Shown: positions 1 through 9,568, numbered from the stretch's first letter. The stretch is 64,000 nt of DNA from Ancylomarina longa (GCF_003996985.1 NZ_RJJX01000001.1:62001-126000), one strand, 5' to 3'. Translations and numbers: made by a program. The notes: a model not told the origin generated them from the sequence alone.

Positions 1-100
1 TTGTAGTCTTTTTCTTTTACGATAGGAATTCCTATAATTTTAGTAGGAAGCCAGAGCCTTCTAGAACAGAAGCTTTCCGGTTATTTAGAAAGAAATTACA

Positions 101-156
101 TTTTTAATGACGTAAATATACGTCATTAAAAATATTTGACGTATATTTGCGTCAAA
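101..156 (+). promoter_or_regulatory. Two tandem operators upstream of arsR
   Basis: Two inverted repeats of the form TGACG-N8-CGTCA lie just before the arsR start. The first (108-125) sits inside a longer perfect palindrome with 12-bp arms (101-112 and 121-132); the second has 7-bp arms at 135-141 and 150-156. Their centres are 29 bp apart, close to three helical turns, so two repressor dimers could bind one face. Autoregulation by ArsR is inferred from position and from the habits of the ArsR/SmtB family. Confidence 0.75.
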
Positions 157-166
157 TAAAACAACA

Positions 167-499
167 ATGGCACAAGCAAAATCAGAATTATTTAAAGAGG
201 AACTAAGTGTAACTGCTAGATATTTTAAGGCGTTGGCACATCCAGCACGTGTACAAATCTTGCAATTTTTAGCAAAATCAAAATCGTGCATTACCGGTGA
301 TATTTCAGATGAATTGCCACTTGGAAGAACAACCGTTAATCAACATATCAAGGAATTGAAAAAAATAGGTTTGATTACCGGGCATATAGAAGGGGTGAAA
401 ACAAAATATTGTTTAGATCCTAAAGGAGTAACTGAACTAAAAAAAGTATTGCAGCTATTTATCGAGGAACTGGATGTAAAAGATTATTGCTGCGATTAA
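167..499 (+). CDS. arsR: ArsR/SmtB-family arsenic-responsive repressor
   Basis: This 110-residue protein has the compact winged-helix fold of ArsR/SmtB repressors: ALAHPARVQILQFL near residues 22-35, then the recognition helix around TTVNQHIKELKK (55-66). Possible metalloid ligands are Cys41 beside the DNA-binding helices and the C-terminal pair Cys108-Cys109; the canonical ELCVCDL box is absent, so the sensing site is probably a variant. It opens an operon with arsC and acr3, with gaps of 29 and 6 nt. Two TGACG-N8-CGTCA operators directly upstream suggest that it represses its own operon until arsenite binds. Confidence 0.88.
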   Translation: MAQAKSELFKEELSVTARYFKALAHPARVQILQFLAKSKSCITGDISDELPLGRTTVNQHIKELKKIGLITGHIEGVKTKYCLDPKGVTELKKVLQLFIEELDVKDYCCD

Positions 500-528
500 A
501 TTATTAAACAAACCATTAAATATTAGTA

Positions 529-948
529 ATGAAAATTTTAGTCTTATGTACCGGTAATAGCTGTCGTAGCCAAATGGCACACGGCTTTTTACAATCTTTT
601 GATAAAAATCTTACAGTTCGCTCAGCTGGCACCGAAGCTTCGGGTAAATTAAATGCCAATGCAGTAAAAGCGATGAATGAAATTGGTATCGATATTAGTA
701 AGCACACCTCCGATTCTGTCGATTTATATCTCGATCAGGAATGGGATTACGTAATTACCGTTTGTGGTGGTGCCAACGAAGCTTGTCCTGCATTTATGGG
801 TAAAGTTAAGAACCGCATTCATATCGGATTTGACGATCCTTCGCATGCTGAAGGTAGCGAAGATTTCATTTGGAGTGAATTTATTCGCGTTCGCAACCAA
901 ATCAAAGATGCATTTTATAAATTCTATCAGGATAACATTAAAAAATAA
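529..948 (+). CDS. arsC: Arsenate reductase, thioredoxin-coupled low-molecular-weight phosphatase type
   Basis: This 139-residue protein begins with the phosphatase P-loop CTGNSCR (Cys7 to Arg13). It also carries the redox pair Cys79 and Cys86 in VCGGANEAC, spaced as in the Cys82-Cys89 pair of the Staphylococcus aureus enzyme. These mark the LMW-PTP branch of arsenate reductases, which reduces arsenate to arsenite and is recycled by thioredoxin. FDDPSHAEG (101-109) supplies the general acid of the family. It lies between arsR and the arsenite exporter, so its product can be pumped out directly. Confidence 0.92.
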   Translation: MKILVLCTGNSCRSQMAHGFLQSFDKNLTVRSAGTEASGKLNANAVKAMNEIGIDISKHTSDSVDLYLDQEWDYVITVCGGANEACPAFMGKVKNRIHIGFDDPSHAEGSEDFIWSEFIRVRNQIKDAFYKFYQDNIKK

Positions 949-954
949 AAGATT

Positions 955-2031
955 ATGCCATCAAAAAAACGCTTAAAGTTTCTGGATCGTTATCTCACCA
1001 TATGGATTTTTTTCGCTATGGCGATAGGTGTATTATCAGGATATTTTTTCCCTGCAATCGCTGACTTTTGGGAAGGCTTAAAATCCTCTCCCGAGAGCAC
1101 TACCAATCTGCCCATTGCAATAGGCTTAATTCTGATGATGTATCCTCCTTTAGCAAAGGTGAAATATGAAGAATTGGGTGACGTGTTCAGAAATTACAAA
1201 GTACTTTCTTTATCCTTAGTGCAAAATTGGGTGATCGGACCAGTATTGATGTTCACTTTAGCAATTGTATTTTTTAAATTATTCCCCGGCGAGAATAATG
1301 CCAACCTACCATATATGTATGGTATCATCATGATTGGTTTGGCTCGTTGTATTGCCATGGTAATTGTATGGAATGATTTGGCGAAGGGAGATACGCAGTA
1401 TGCAGCTGGTTTGGTCGCTTTCAACTCTATTTTTCAGGTTATTTTCTTTTCTATTTATGCCTATGTATTTATTGCAATACTACCTGGCTGGTTTGGTGTT
1501 CCTACCAATAATGCAGTGGAAAATATTACCATTAGTGCAATAGCTGAAAGTGTATTCATTTATTTGGGAATTCCTTTTATTGCAGGTTTCCTTACCCGAT
1601 TTATTTTGATTCGAGTAAAGAGCAAGGAATGGTATCATCGGAAATTTATTCCTAAAATCAGTCCGCTTACGCTTATTGCATTACTTTTCACCATTATCGT
1701 GATGTTTTCTCTAAAAGGAGAATATATCATCAAAATCCCGATGGATGTAGTCCTAATTGCTATTCCGTTGTTGGTGTACTTTGTTATCATGTTTGTACTT
1801 TCCTTCTTTATGAGTAAGAAGATTGGAGCGAATTACGAGCAATCTACCACCCTATCGTTTACAGCTGCTAGTAATAACTTTGAACTGGCTATTGCGGTTG
1901 CTATCGCTATTTTTGGAATGAACTCCGGAGAAGCTTTTGCAGCAGTAATCGGGCCTTTGGTAGAAGTTCCGGTGATGATTGCTTTGGTGAATGTGGCCTT
2001 TAAATTCAAAGCAAAATATTTTTGTGCATAA
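955..2031 (+). CDS. acr3: Arsenite efflux permease, ACR3 family
   Basis: This 358-residue integral membrane protein has about ten hydrophobic segments. The segment [24 protein letters not shown], around residues 124-147, carries the cysteine conserved in ACR3 exporters. It should export arsenite, and perhaps antimonite, driven by the proton motive force. It is the last gene of the ars operon, 6 nt after arsC, and is followed at once by a strong intrinsic terminator. Confidence 0.92.
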   Translation: MPSKKRLKFLDRYLTIWIFFAMAIGVLSGYFFPAIADFWEGLKSSPESTTNLPIAIGLILMMYPPLAKVKYEELGDVFRNYKVLSLSLVQNWVIGPVLMFTLAIVFFKLFPGENNANLPYMYGIIMIGLARCIAMVIVWNDLAKGDTQYAAGLVAFNSIFQVIFFSIYAYVFIAILPGWFGVPTNNAVENITISAIAESVFIYLGIPFIAGFLTRFILIRVKSKEWYHRKFIPKISPLTLIALLFTIIVMFSLKGEYIIKIPMDVVLIAIPLLVYFVIMFVLSFFMSKKIGANYEQSTTLSFTAASNNFELAIAVAIAIFGMNSGEAFAAVIGPLVEVPVMIALVNVAFKFKAKYFCA

Positions 2032-2050
2032 AATTCAAGGCATTCAAAAT

Positions 2051-2082
2051 AAAAAAGAGAATCTTTCGGGATTCTCTTTTTT
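2051..2082 (+). terminator. Intrinsic terminator of the ars operon
   Basis: A perfect 13-bp stem (2051-2063 with 2070-2082) closes a 6-nt TTTCGG loop. The 3' arm ends in a run of T. The A-rich 5' arm means that it may also stop transcripts of the convergent gene at 2107-2412. Confidence 0.85.
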
Positions 2083-2106
2083 TATGATTTAGCAATTAAA
2101 CCAAAT

Positions 2107-2412
2107 TTAATCTTTTAGGTTGCCTATAGATCGTCGAAAAGCATTGGCTCGGTCAAAAAACTCCTTGTCTTCGCCCAATTCAATGAAACGATTTACTTCC
2201 TTTCCGCATTTCCTGCATTTCCCCTTTACCAGAATATCATTCAGCCAGTTCAATATATTTTCAGTCACCTCTATCCCATCCTCACATACCTCCTTACAAT
2301 GGGGACAATAAACGTTATCTTGCAGCAAAAACTTATATTCTTCTTTTTCTTGTTCATTTAAAAGAACATTCAATTGAAAGTCATTCAATTTTATCTCCTT
2401 TAACTTTTTCAT
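2107..2412 (-). CDS. Hypothetical small zinc-ribbon-like protein
   Basis: This 101-residue protein is not recognised. It holds two cysteine pairs, CPHC (36-39) and CRKC (near 66-69), spaced like the knuckles of a zinc ribbon, on a strongly charged background with no signal peptide or membrane segment. It is convergent with the ars operon. A single-zinc structural fold is inferred; partner and function are unknown. Confidence 0.6.
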   Translation of the reverse strand: MKKLKEIKLNDFQLNVLLNEQEKEEYKFLLQDNVYCPHCKEVCEDGIEVTENILNWLNDILVKGKCRKCGKEVNRFIELGEDKEFFDRANAFRRSIGNLKD

Positions 2413-3034
2413 AGTAGTTTGTCTCTAAAATAAATGTATTAAATCGGCAAAACACACCCTATTAATACACGATGGATACAATAATTAAAATACCTTAATA
2501 ATTTTTTCGGATAGAAATAAATAGGGTGTAATCTCTCTTCCGAAGAGCATAACAAAATTAACAAAACAATTGAAAGCAAAAAGCTAATTCTTATCTGTAA
2601 TGAATAGTGTGTTCAAAAAATAGGATTTAAAATTCACGATTCACTTCAGGCATAAATTTGCTCTGCTTATTTTCCTATACCATGAGACCAGGGAGTTACT
2701 CAAAGCTTTATGAAATCTAAAACGGGAAAATTCTCTTTTAATTGTAAGGATTTTCTTTATCGACTTGATTAATTAATGAAATTAAAGTACGTGCCATACC
2801 TTCTAAACACCACACAATTAGAGTTTTTCAGAAAACATATATATTTTTTAGGCTTTAACAGTTCCCGTATACTATTTTTTCTATCTTTGCAGCTTCAAAA
2901 TGAGATATAGCACTCACATATTCAAAATAGGCTTTAGCCTAAAGCACACCGACCATGCTCCTCCTGCTATGGTTTAATTCTATTTGCTATTAATCTTCTT
3001 ACCTTATAGTTATTATTTCATAATTCTTACTGAA
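2413..3034 (+). promoter_or_regulatory. Intergenic region with promoter and leader of the hyf-like operon
   Basis: A TAnnTTTG -7 box (TATCTTTG, 2882-2889) lies about 145 nt before the first hyf-like start, so the transcript has a long leader. The leader holds two short hairpins, GGC-TTTA-GCC near 2930-2940 and ACCAT/ATGGT near 2952-2972. It also holds a 12-codon open frame (2955-2993) with four successive leucine codons. Further upstream a 10-bp inverted repeat (2454-2463 and 2520-2529) brackets about 56 bp. Nothing else was found here. Confidence 0.5.
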
Positions 3035-5020
3035 ATGGATATTCTCCTACTTAAATTTTTGCTGCTGTTTAGTTTAGCACTATTCTTTGTTGGTAAAAAG
3101 CATCAACATGCTCTGGCGTTTGGTATTCAAATTGTGCTTATCGCACTAACTAGTTATTGGGCTGTTAACACCTGGCTTTCTGATACTTCGGAACAGACTT
3201 TCTCTTTCCTTAGTATTTATGGACATCCCGTAAATCTCAGAATCGACTATTTGGCCTCTTTTTTCATTCTTATTGTGAATTTCACCATGCTTACCGGCAT
3301 GTTGTACGCTAAAGGATATTTAAAAGCATATAGAGAACGAAAAAACCAAGTGGAATTTGGCTTGCATTACTTTAGTTTTCTCTGGTTACATATTTCCATG
3401 ATACTAGTATGTTCCATTCACGATGGATATGGTTTTTTAATGACCTGGGAATTAATGTCATTAGCTTCCTTCTTTTTGGTGATATTTGAATCGGAAAATA
3501 AAGAAACCATCAAAGCAGGAATTAATTACCTAATACAAATGCATGTTGGTTTTGCTTTTTTATTGGTGGCTTTTTTATATGCTTCAGCAAGTTCAAATAC
3601 AGGTCTTGGTTTTGATGGACTGGCAGCTTATTTTTCTAACCATGCTCCTTTTCCTTTATTCCTTCTTTTCTTTATCGGATTTGGTATTAAAGCAGGATTT
3701 ATTCCTTTGCACACCTGGTTACCTCATGCTCACCCGGCAGCTCCTTCTCATGTATCGGGTGTAATGAGTGGCGTGATGATAAAAATCGGAATCTACGGTA
3801 TTCTTCGGGTTTTAACATACATACATACCGATCTTCTACCTATTGGTGTTTTTATTTTATTCATTTCCCTGAGTTCCGGAATTTTAGGAGTTACAATAGC
3901 TATTGCTCAACATGATATTAAACGATTATTAGCCTATCATAGTATTGAAAACATAGGTATTATCGGTATAGGAATTGGTATAGGAACTATCGGATTAGCA
4001 CTTCACATTCCTGTTTTAGCGGTCTTTGGATTTGCCGGCGGTTTATTACATATCTTAAATCACTCCTTATTTAAGTCGCTTCTTTTCTATGCGGCTGGTA
4101 ATGTCTACCAACAAACTCATACCCGTAATATTGAGGAGTTAGGTGGATTGATAAAGAAAATGCCGAAGACAGCAATATTATTTCTTTTAGGATCATTAGC
4201 AATTTCGGGCTTGCCTCCTTTCAATGGATTTATTTCGGAATTTCTGATTTATTTCGGAATGTTTAAAGGATTATTGCTTGGTGATTTGCAAGCTGACATT
4301 TTGATTCTTGCCGGATTTTTAAGTCTGGTACTGATTGGCGGTTTGGCGGTTTTTTGTTTCACAAAAGTATTCAGCATCATTTTCCTGGGTACTCCCCGAT
4401 CTGAAAAAGCAAAGCATGCCGAGGAAGTCAGTAATAGTATGCTCTTTCCTAAACTATTTATCGCGTTGTTGATCGTAGCAATTGGATTTGTGCCAACGCT
4501 TTTTATTCAACCATTAAATGAAGTGGTGAAGTTATTTACCGGTGATTTGGCAATTCCGATCTCGATAAATCCTTTATTCAATAAGATTGCAGTTGTTTAT
4601 ATTCTATTTGTGGGATTGATTATTGGATTATGGCTGCTCCGCAAGTGGCAACAAAATAAAAATAATATTCAGACCGGACCAACATGGGGATGTGCTTACG
4701 AAGGTGCAGATCCTGCAATTACTCAATATACGGCAAGTTCTTATGCTGATAATCTGAAAGAATTTTCGAATCTCGCAATGAATATTCATGCCCATAAGGT
4801 TGAATTTGAAGAAGCAGAAATATTTCCTTCTGAAAAAGAATTTGCCTCGCATTCATCTGATGTATTCGAGGATAATCTTATTAAAACACCTACCAATAAA
4901 CTACTGGTGTATTTAGAGAAAGCCGCGATTTTTCAAACTGGGAAACTACAACATTACTTGTTGTATGCGCTTCTGTTTATATTTTTAATCTTTTTACTAA
5001 CCGTATTTAATGTAATATGA
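3035..5020 (+). CDS. HyfB/NuoL-like membrane subunit of an Ehr-type complex
   Basis: An antiporter-like membrane subunit of about 660 residues in the NuoL/M/N-HyfB family. An upstream TTG would add 17 residues; the ATG at 3035 is preferred. Family charges are present: the TM5-type glutamate in MTWELMSLASF, and the TM7-type lysine in GVMIKIGIYGI just after HTWLPHAHPAAPSHVSG. The soluble C-terminal tail starting GPTWGCAYEGAD is typical of HyfB. It overlaps the next gene by 4 nt (ATGA) and opens a six-gene operon. Proton or sodium translocation is the family role; what drives it is unclear because the catalytic subunits have lost their cofactor ligands. Confidence 0.85.
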   Translation: MDILLLKFLLLFSLALFFVGKKHQHALAFGIQIVLIALTSYWAVNTWLSDTSEQTFSFLSIYGHPVNLRIDYLASFFILIVNFTMLTGMLYAKGYLKAYRERKNQVEFGLHYFSFLWLHISMILVCSIHDGYGFLMTWELMSLASFFLVIFESENKETIKAGINYLIQMHVGFAFLLVAFLYASASSNTGLGFDGLAAYFSNHAPFPLFLLFFIGFGIKAGFIPLHTWLPHAHPAAPSHVSGVMSGVMIKIGIYGILRVLTYIHTDLLPIGVFILFISLSSGILGVTIAIAQHDIKRLLAYHSIENIGIIGIGIGIGTIGLALHIPVLAVFGFAGGLLHILNHSLFKSLLFYAAGNVYQQTHTRNIEELGGLIKKMPKTAILFLLGSLAISGLPPFNGFISEFLIYFGMFKGLLLGDLQADILILAGFLSLVLIGGLAVFCFTKVFSIIFLGTPRSEKAKHAEEVSNSMLFPKLFIALLIVAIGFVPTLFIQPLNEVVKLFTGDLAIPISINPLFNKIAVVYILFVGLIIGLWLLRKWQQNKNNIQTGPTWGCAYEGADPAITQYTASSYADNLKEFSNLAMNIHAHKVEFEEAEIFPSEKEFASHSSDVFEDNLIKTPTNKLLVYLEKAAIFQTGKLQHYLLYALLFIFLIFLLTVFNVI

Positions 5021-5940
5021 TGACCGTAATCGGAATAATCCTGACACTGATACTTAGTGTTTTATTTCCTGGTATTATTGCTATTACAAAAGCAAAAGTA
5101 TCCGGACGTAAACCTCCTTTTATCTTACAACCACTGTTTGATATTTTGCGTCTTTTCAGAAAGACCACCATCTACAGTACTACAACTAGTTTTATTTTTC
5201 AGTTAGCTCCTCTGGTGTATTTTGCATCAGTGGTAATAGCTCTATTATTCATTCCTTTCTTCGGAGACACTGGAGTTTTTTCTTTCGAAGGCGATTTCGT
5301 CTTTTTTGCCTATTTATTGGCTTTTGGTAAATTCTTCATGATTATTGGCGCAATGGATACGGGTAGCAGCTTTGAAGGCATGGGTGCCAATCGGGAAGCT
5401 TTTTATTCTTTATTGGTTGAACCAGCTTATTTCCTATTAATGGGCTCTCTCGCATTGCTTTCTAATTATATCTCCTTTGCAGGTTTATTTTCAGCACTTC
5501 ATTTCAATACCGATCTTGCTTACTTAGTGATTCCGGTTTCTGTATATGTTTTCCTATTTATTACAATGATAGAAAACAGTAGAATGCCAGTTGATGATCC
5601 TAAAACTCACTTGGAGCTAACAATGGTTCATGAGGTGATGGTTTTAGACAATAGTGCTTTTGATCTTGCACTAATACATATCGCAGGATGGCTAAAATTT
5701 GTGATTTACGGAACATTGATTGCTAACTTTCTAATCAATGGTCAGGAATCCACACTTATAAAAAGCCTTGAATTTGTGGGGATAAATATCCTTTTTGCAG
5801 TTCTTATAGGCGTAGTTGAATCATTCAGAGCCAGAAATAAATTAGCCAAAAACCCACAATGGATTATCATGTTATCTGCTTTGGCGATAATTGTTTTTAT
5901 CACAACTCTGATTATCACATCAAAACTAATTCTAAATTAA
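5017..5940 (+). CDS. HyfC/NuoH-like membrane anchor subunit
   Basis: This 307-residue protein has about eight membrane segments. It carries the conserved loops of the HyfC/HycD/NuoH family: AMDTGSSFEGMGANREA around residues 111-127 and ENSRMPVDDPKTHLELTM around 186-203. In complex I and group 4 hydrogenases this subunit joins the soluble catalytic arm to the ion-pumping subunits. Retention of its acidic loops suggests that coupling is still under selection, although the cofactors of the neighbouring subunits are not. It overlaps the hyfB-like gene by 4 nt. Confidence 0.87.
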   Translation: MMTVIGIILTLILSVLFPGIIAITKAKVSGRKPPFILQPLFDILRLFRKTTIYSTTTSFIFQLAPLVYFASVVIALLFIPFFGDTGVFSFEGDFVFFAYLLAFGKFFMIIGAMDTGSSFEGMGANREAFYSLLVEPAYFLLMGSLALLSNYISFAGLFSALHFNTDLAYLVIPVSVYVFLFITMIENSRMPVDDPKTHLELTMVHEVMVLDNSAFDLALIHIAGWLKFVIYGTLIANFLINGQESTLIKSLEFVGINILFAVLIGVVESFRARNKLAKNPQWIIMLSALAIIVFITTLIITSKLILN

Positions 5941-5946
5941 TAGGAT

Positions 5947-6576
5947 ATGGATTATTTTTTCATTCTCATTTTGGCCGCAACATTGGTTTTATTTGCACTT
6001 TTCGAAAGGGTAAAGAAGTTTATTTTCTTAATCAGCTTTCAAGGCATATTACTATTTGGAATAGCGTTAATCAATCTATTACATATTGATACCTTGGAAC
6101 TGGTACTTATCCTATTGGAAACAATTGTAGTTAAATCTATCATTATACCGGTATTTTTAAGAAAATTGATGATACAAAACCAATTAAAAAGAGTTCATGA
6201 GGTTAATGTACCGGTTTTTTATTCCATCATTTTCACAAGTTTTTTTATACTCGGAAGCTTTTTATTAAGTAGCTTTTTACAGCTCCCAAATATTAATTCC
6301 CGAATATTTTCAATTGGTTTCGCTTCCATTATTTTTGGCATTTATTTTATCACCATACACAAGAATATATTTAGCCATTTGATCGGATATCTGATTATTG
6401 AAAATGGGATATTCCTCTTTTCAGTAGGTGTTGGTAGCCAAATGCCTTTACTTATCGGACTGGCCATCCTGCTTGATATTTTAATTGGTGTATTGATCAT
6501 CGGAATCTTTGTAAATAAAGTAAAAGACCGATTTCAAAGTATCGATATAGCCCAACTCTCACAACTTAAAGATTAG
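5947..6576 (+). CDS. HyfE-like membrane subunit
   Basis: This 209-residue, highly hydrophobic protein has six or seven predicted membrane helices and resembles HyfE, whose C-terminal half corresponds to NuoK. Its place between the HyfC-like and HyfF-like genes, with gaps of 6 and 3 nt, matches hyf order. Sequence conservation is low, so the call rests on position, size and topology. Confidence 0.75.
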   Translation: MDYFFILILAATLVLFALFERVKKFIFLISFQGILLFGIALINLLHIDTLELVLILLETIVVKSIIIPVFLRKLMIQNQLKRVHEVNVPVFYSIIFTSFFILGSFLLSSFLQLPNINSRIFSIGFASIIFGIYFITIHKNIFSHLIGYLIIENGIFLFSVGVGSQMPLLIGLAILLDILIGVLIIGIFVNKVKDRFQSIDIAQLSQLKD

Positions 6577-6579
6577 AGT

Positions 6580-8004
6580 ATGTTATTGTACTATTTTATA
6601 TTTTCGCTTTTAATAAGTTTGAGTATTCTCTTTTTCAAAAAGAAAAAACTCAGTAATTCCTTAATCATCGTATTTCTTTTAGGACAAATTGCAATTACTC
6701 TTTTTGCATATCAACACATTGATCAAACTGATTCTGCCTTTTTTAAGTTTGATGCCTTGGGTATATTATTTACCATGGTTCTTAGTGTTTTGAGTATAGC
6801 ATCCTTTTATTATAGTCGATTTTATCTGGATTATAAGGATAGCTCTATTAAAAATGAAAGTTACTATTACAGTCTGCTTACTCTTTTTATTGTTGCAATG
6901 ACTGCTGCTAACTTCGCACAGAATATGGCTATTTTATGGGTATTTGTAGAAACAACCACTCTATTTGTAGCAGGATTGGTTTATTTTGATCGGTCGAAAA
7001 TTGCCATTGAAGCTTCCTGGAAATATCTATTCATCGGATCAATAGGAATTGCAATTGCCTTTATCGGAATCTTATTTATTAGCGTGGTGGATATTAAGAA
7101 TGGAGTAATGGCTCTGAATTTTGATGAGCTGATTCAACATACCAAGCAGCTTAATCCTTTATGGGTAAAAATCTCTTTTCTGTTTATACTTACTGGTTTT
7201 AGTGTGAAATTGAGTAGTGTTCCTTTATTTCCTGCATCCATTGATGCGAAGACAGTAGCTCCTGGCCCTGTTAATGCTTTAATGTCAACTGCATTAATCA
7301 ATGTTGGATTTATTGCTGTTTTTCGATTTTTTGTTGTCTTTTCGCATACCGATTCTTTTCTATGGGTTCGAAATGTAATCTTAATTGCAGCAATATCTTC
7401 TTTGATATTCTCAGCAATTCAACTTTTTAAAGTGAAGCGCTATACTCGCTTGTATGCTTTTTCATCTATGGAGCATGTTAGCCTGGTTCTATTGGGACTA
7501 TACACCGGTGGTATCGCATACTATGCAGCTATTCTGCATCTTGTTTTTCACTCCTTTATTAAAGCAGGTCTCTTTTATCAGATCACAGGAATCAAGCAAA
7601 CCTATCATTCTGTGTGGTTTAAAGATTCGGGGAATTATTTTAGAATCCGCCCTATTGATGCTCTCGTAGTGCTTTTAGGTTTGATCTTGATTACAGCGAT
7701 TCCGCCTTCCGGATTATTTTTTACAGAACTTACTATTTTTAAAGGTTTATTTCTCAGTAATAATATTTTCATAGCAATTCTTTCGCTTCTGCTATTAACT
7801 GTTATCATCTATATTATTGCAAAGAAGATTATGCATTTGCTTTACGGTGCGCAACCAAAAACTTATAAAGAGACTACAAACACATCAAATAGATATGCTT
7901 TCATTCCTGTTTTGATATTGTTTGCCTTAACTATTTTCATTGGAATTCATCCTCCTCATTTTATTTCTGAATTAATTAATTCATCTATTGTACTATTAAA
8001 GTAA
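6580..8004 (+). CDS. HyfF-like antiporter-type membrane subunit
   Basis: This 474-residue protein is the second NuoM/N-like subunit of the complex. The TM5-type glutamate is present in LWVFVETTTLFVAGL (around residues 119-133), and a lysine in TGFSVKLSSVPLFPA. The segment that is HTWLPDAH in canonical members is changed to PLFPASIDAKTVAPGPVNA, as seen in HyfF-type subunits. Two such subunits per complex imply a translocation arm larger than that of formate hydrogenlyase-1. It ends directly before the large-subunit gene. Confidence 0.82.
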   Translation: MLLYYFIFSLLISLSILFFKKKKLSNSLIIVFLLGQIAITLFAYQHIDQTDSAFFKFDALGILFTMVLSVLSIASFYYSRFYLDYKDSSIKNESYYYSLLTLFIVAMTAANFAQNMAILWVFVETTTLFVAGLVYFDRSKIAIEASWKYLFIGSIGIAIAFIGILFISVVDIKNGVMALNFDELIQHTKQLNPLWVKISFLFILTGFSVKLSSVPLFPASIDAKTVAPGPVNALMSTALINVGFIAVFRFFVVFSHTDSFLWVRNVILIAAISSLIFSAIQLFKVKRYTRLYAFSSMEHVSLVLLGLYTGGIAYYAAILHLVFHSFIKAGLFYQITGIKQTYHSVWFKDSGNYFRIRPIDALVVLLGLILITAIPPSGLFFTELTIFKGLFLSNNIFIAILSLLLLTVIIYIIAKKIMHLLYGAQPKTYKETTNTSNRYAFIPVLILFALTIFIGIHPPHFISELINSSIVLLK

Positions 8005-8010
8005 TTGAAA

Positions 8011-9522
8011 ATGACAAGCTCAGAAACTACTTATAAAATCAGAAATAACCAATCCGTTCCATTAGATCGGATTCCCACATACGATTATTCGGAATTTAGA
8101 GTTTTGATGATCGACTTACTTAAAAATGGAGAAAATCATTGTGTCAATTATTTCGCATACCAATGTAATAATCGATTACAATTTATTGCTTGCGTCGCCT
8201 CGGATAGTAAAGCTATTATTCATTTGCTAGCCCATGAGATGGATTTATCTGCAACAGTAGCCTTACAAAGTCTAACTGCCGATATTCCTGCTTTGCATTT
8301 ATTCGAAAGAGAAATTCACGAAAATTTTGGTATAGCTTTCACAGCTCATCCATGGTTAAAACCAGTACGATTCGCTCACAATCGTAAAAATAAAACAGCG
8401 ATCAACGATTATCCTTTCTATTCCATTAAAAGTGAGGAATTGCACGAGGTAGGTGTTGGTCCTATTCATGCAGGGATCATTGAACCCGGACATTTCCGAT
8501 TCATCTGTAATGGAGAAAATGTTTTGCATCTGGAAATTCAATTGGGTTGGCAACACAGAGGAATTGAGGAATTATTTGTGCAAAAGAAGAAAATTTTGGA
8601 ACGTTCCACCTTAGCCGAAAATATTGCAGGAGATACTTGCATCGGTCATTCAACGGCTTTTGTAAATCTTTGGGAGGGCTTGTGTAATTATGTCCCCGAT
8701 GAATCTTTGGAATTCGCCCGAACTATTGCTTCCGAATTAGAAAGAATTGCGATTCATACCGGAGATTTATCGGCTATTTGTGCAGATATAGCTTATCAAC
8801 TGGGAAATGCTGTTTTTGGACGATTGCGAACTCCTATCGTTAATTTTTTTCAGGAATGGGGAGGAAATCGTTTAGCCAAAGGTTTGATTCGTGCCGGTAA
8901 AATAAATTATCCTTTTACCCCGGAATTAGCAACAAGACTTTTAGAGATATTAAAAGTTTATGAGATTGATTTTGATGAAATCTCGGCAAAACTATTCAAT
9001 TTGCCAAGTGCTCTAAATCGTATGGAAAATATTGGTGAGATTAGCCCAAAAGAAGCATATATCATCGGAACTGTTGGTATGGTTGCTCGAACAAGTGGAC
9101 TTAATAGAGATATACGCTCCTCACATCCTTACAATTTATATCAGAAAATGGATCACCAACCTATTATCAAGCAAACTGGTGATGTTCATGCAAGAGCCGA
9201 ACTGAGAGTGGATGAAATCAAGCAATCTATTGCCTACCTTAGGCAATTGCTGAATAAGGTTCCTGCATCGAAGCAGCCCGAAGATCATCAATTTGTAAGT
9301 CCTGCAAATTCGTTTGCCATCTCCCTAACAGAAGGATGGCGAGGCGAAATATGCCATTGTGCTATTACGGATGACAAAGGAGAGCTTCTTGCCTATAAGA
9401 TTAAAGATCCATCCCACCATAACTGGATGGCGCTGGCGCAAGTCGTAAGGAAAAACGAAATTTCCGACTTCCCTATTTGCAATAAGAGTTTTAACCTTTC
9501 CTATTGCGGACACGATCTGTAA
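8011..9522 (+). CDS. HyfG/NuoCD-like large subunit without NiFe ligands
   Basis: A fused NuoC-NuoD-type subunit of about 503 residues (start ATG at 8011; a TTG lies two codons earlier). The NuoC-like part holds LHLFEREIHENFGI; the NuoD-like part holds HFRFICNGENVLHLEIQLGWQHRGIEE. In real group 4 hydrogenases two CxxC motifs hold the NiFe centre. Here the first (RVCGICGFAH in HycE) reads NIAGDTCIGH, and the second (DPCYSC) reads NLSYCG at the very C-terminus, so all four ligands are gone. There is no C-terminal extension for protease maturation. This is the signature of energy-converting-hydrogenase-related (Ehr) complexes; the substrate is unknown. Confidence 0.85.
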   Translation: MTSSETTYKIRNNQSVPLDRIPTYDYSEFRVLMIDLLKNGENHCVNYFAYQCNNRLQFIACVASDSKAIIHLLAHEMDLSATVALQSLTADIPALHLFEREIHENFGIAFTAHPWLKPVRFAHNRKNKTAINDYPFYSIKSEELHEVGVGPIHAGIIEPGHFRFICNGENVLHLEIQLGWQHRGIEELFVQKKKILERSTLAENIAGDTCIGHSTAFVNLWEGLCNYVPDESLEFARTIASELERIAIHTGDLSAICADIAYQLGNAVFGRLRTPIVNFFQEWGGNRLAKGLIRAGKINYPFTPELATRLLEILKVYEIDFDEISAKLFNLPSALNRMENIGEISPKEAYIIGTVGMVARTSGLNRDIRSSHPYNLYQKMDHQPIIKQTGDVHARAELRVDEIKQSIAYLRQLLNKVPASKQPEDHQFVSPANSFAISLTEGWRGEICHCAITDDKGELLAYKIKDPSHHNWMALAQVVRKNEISDFPICNKSFNLSYCGHDL

Positions 9523-9568
9523 GGGATAAACGTATCATTATTCAATTGACTATTCAAGGAGAAATACA

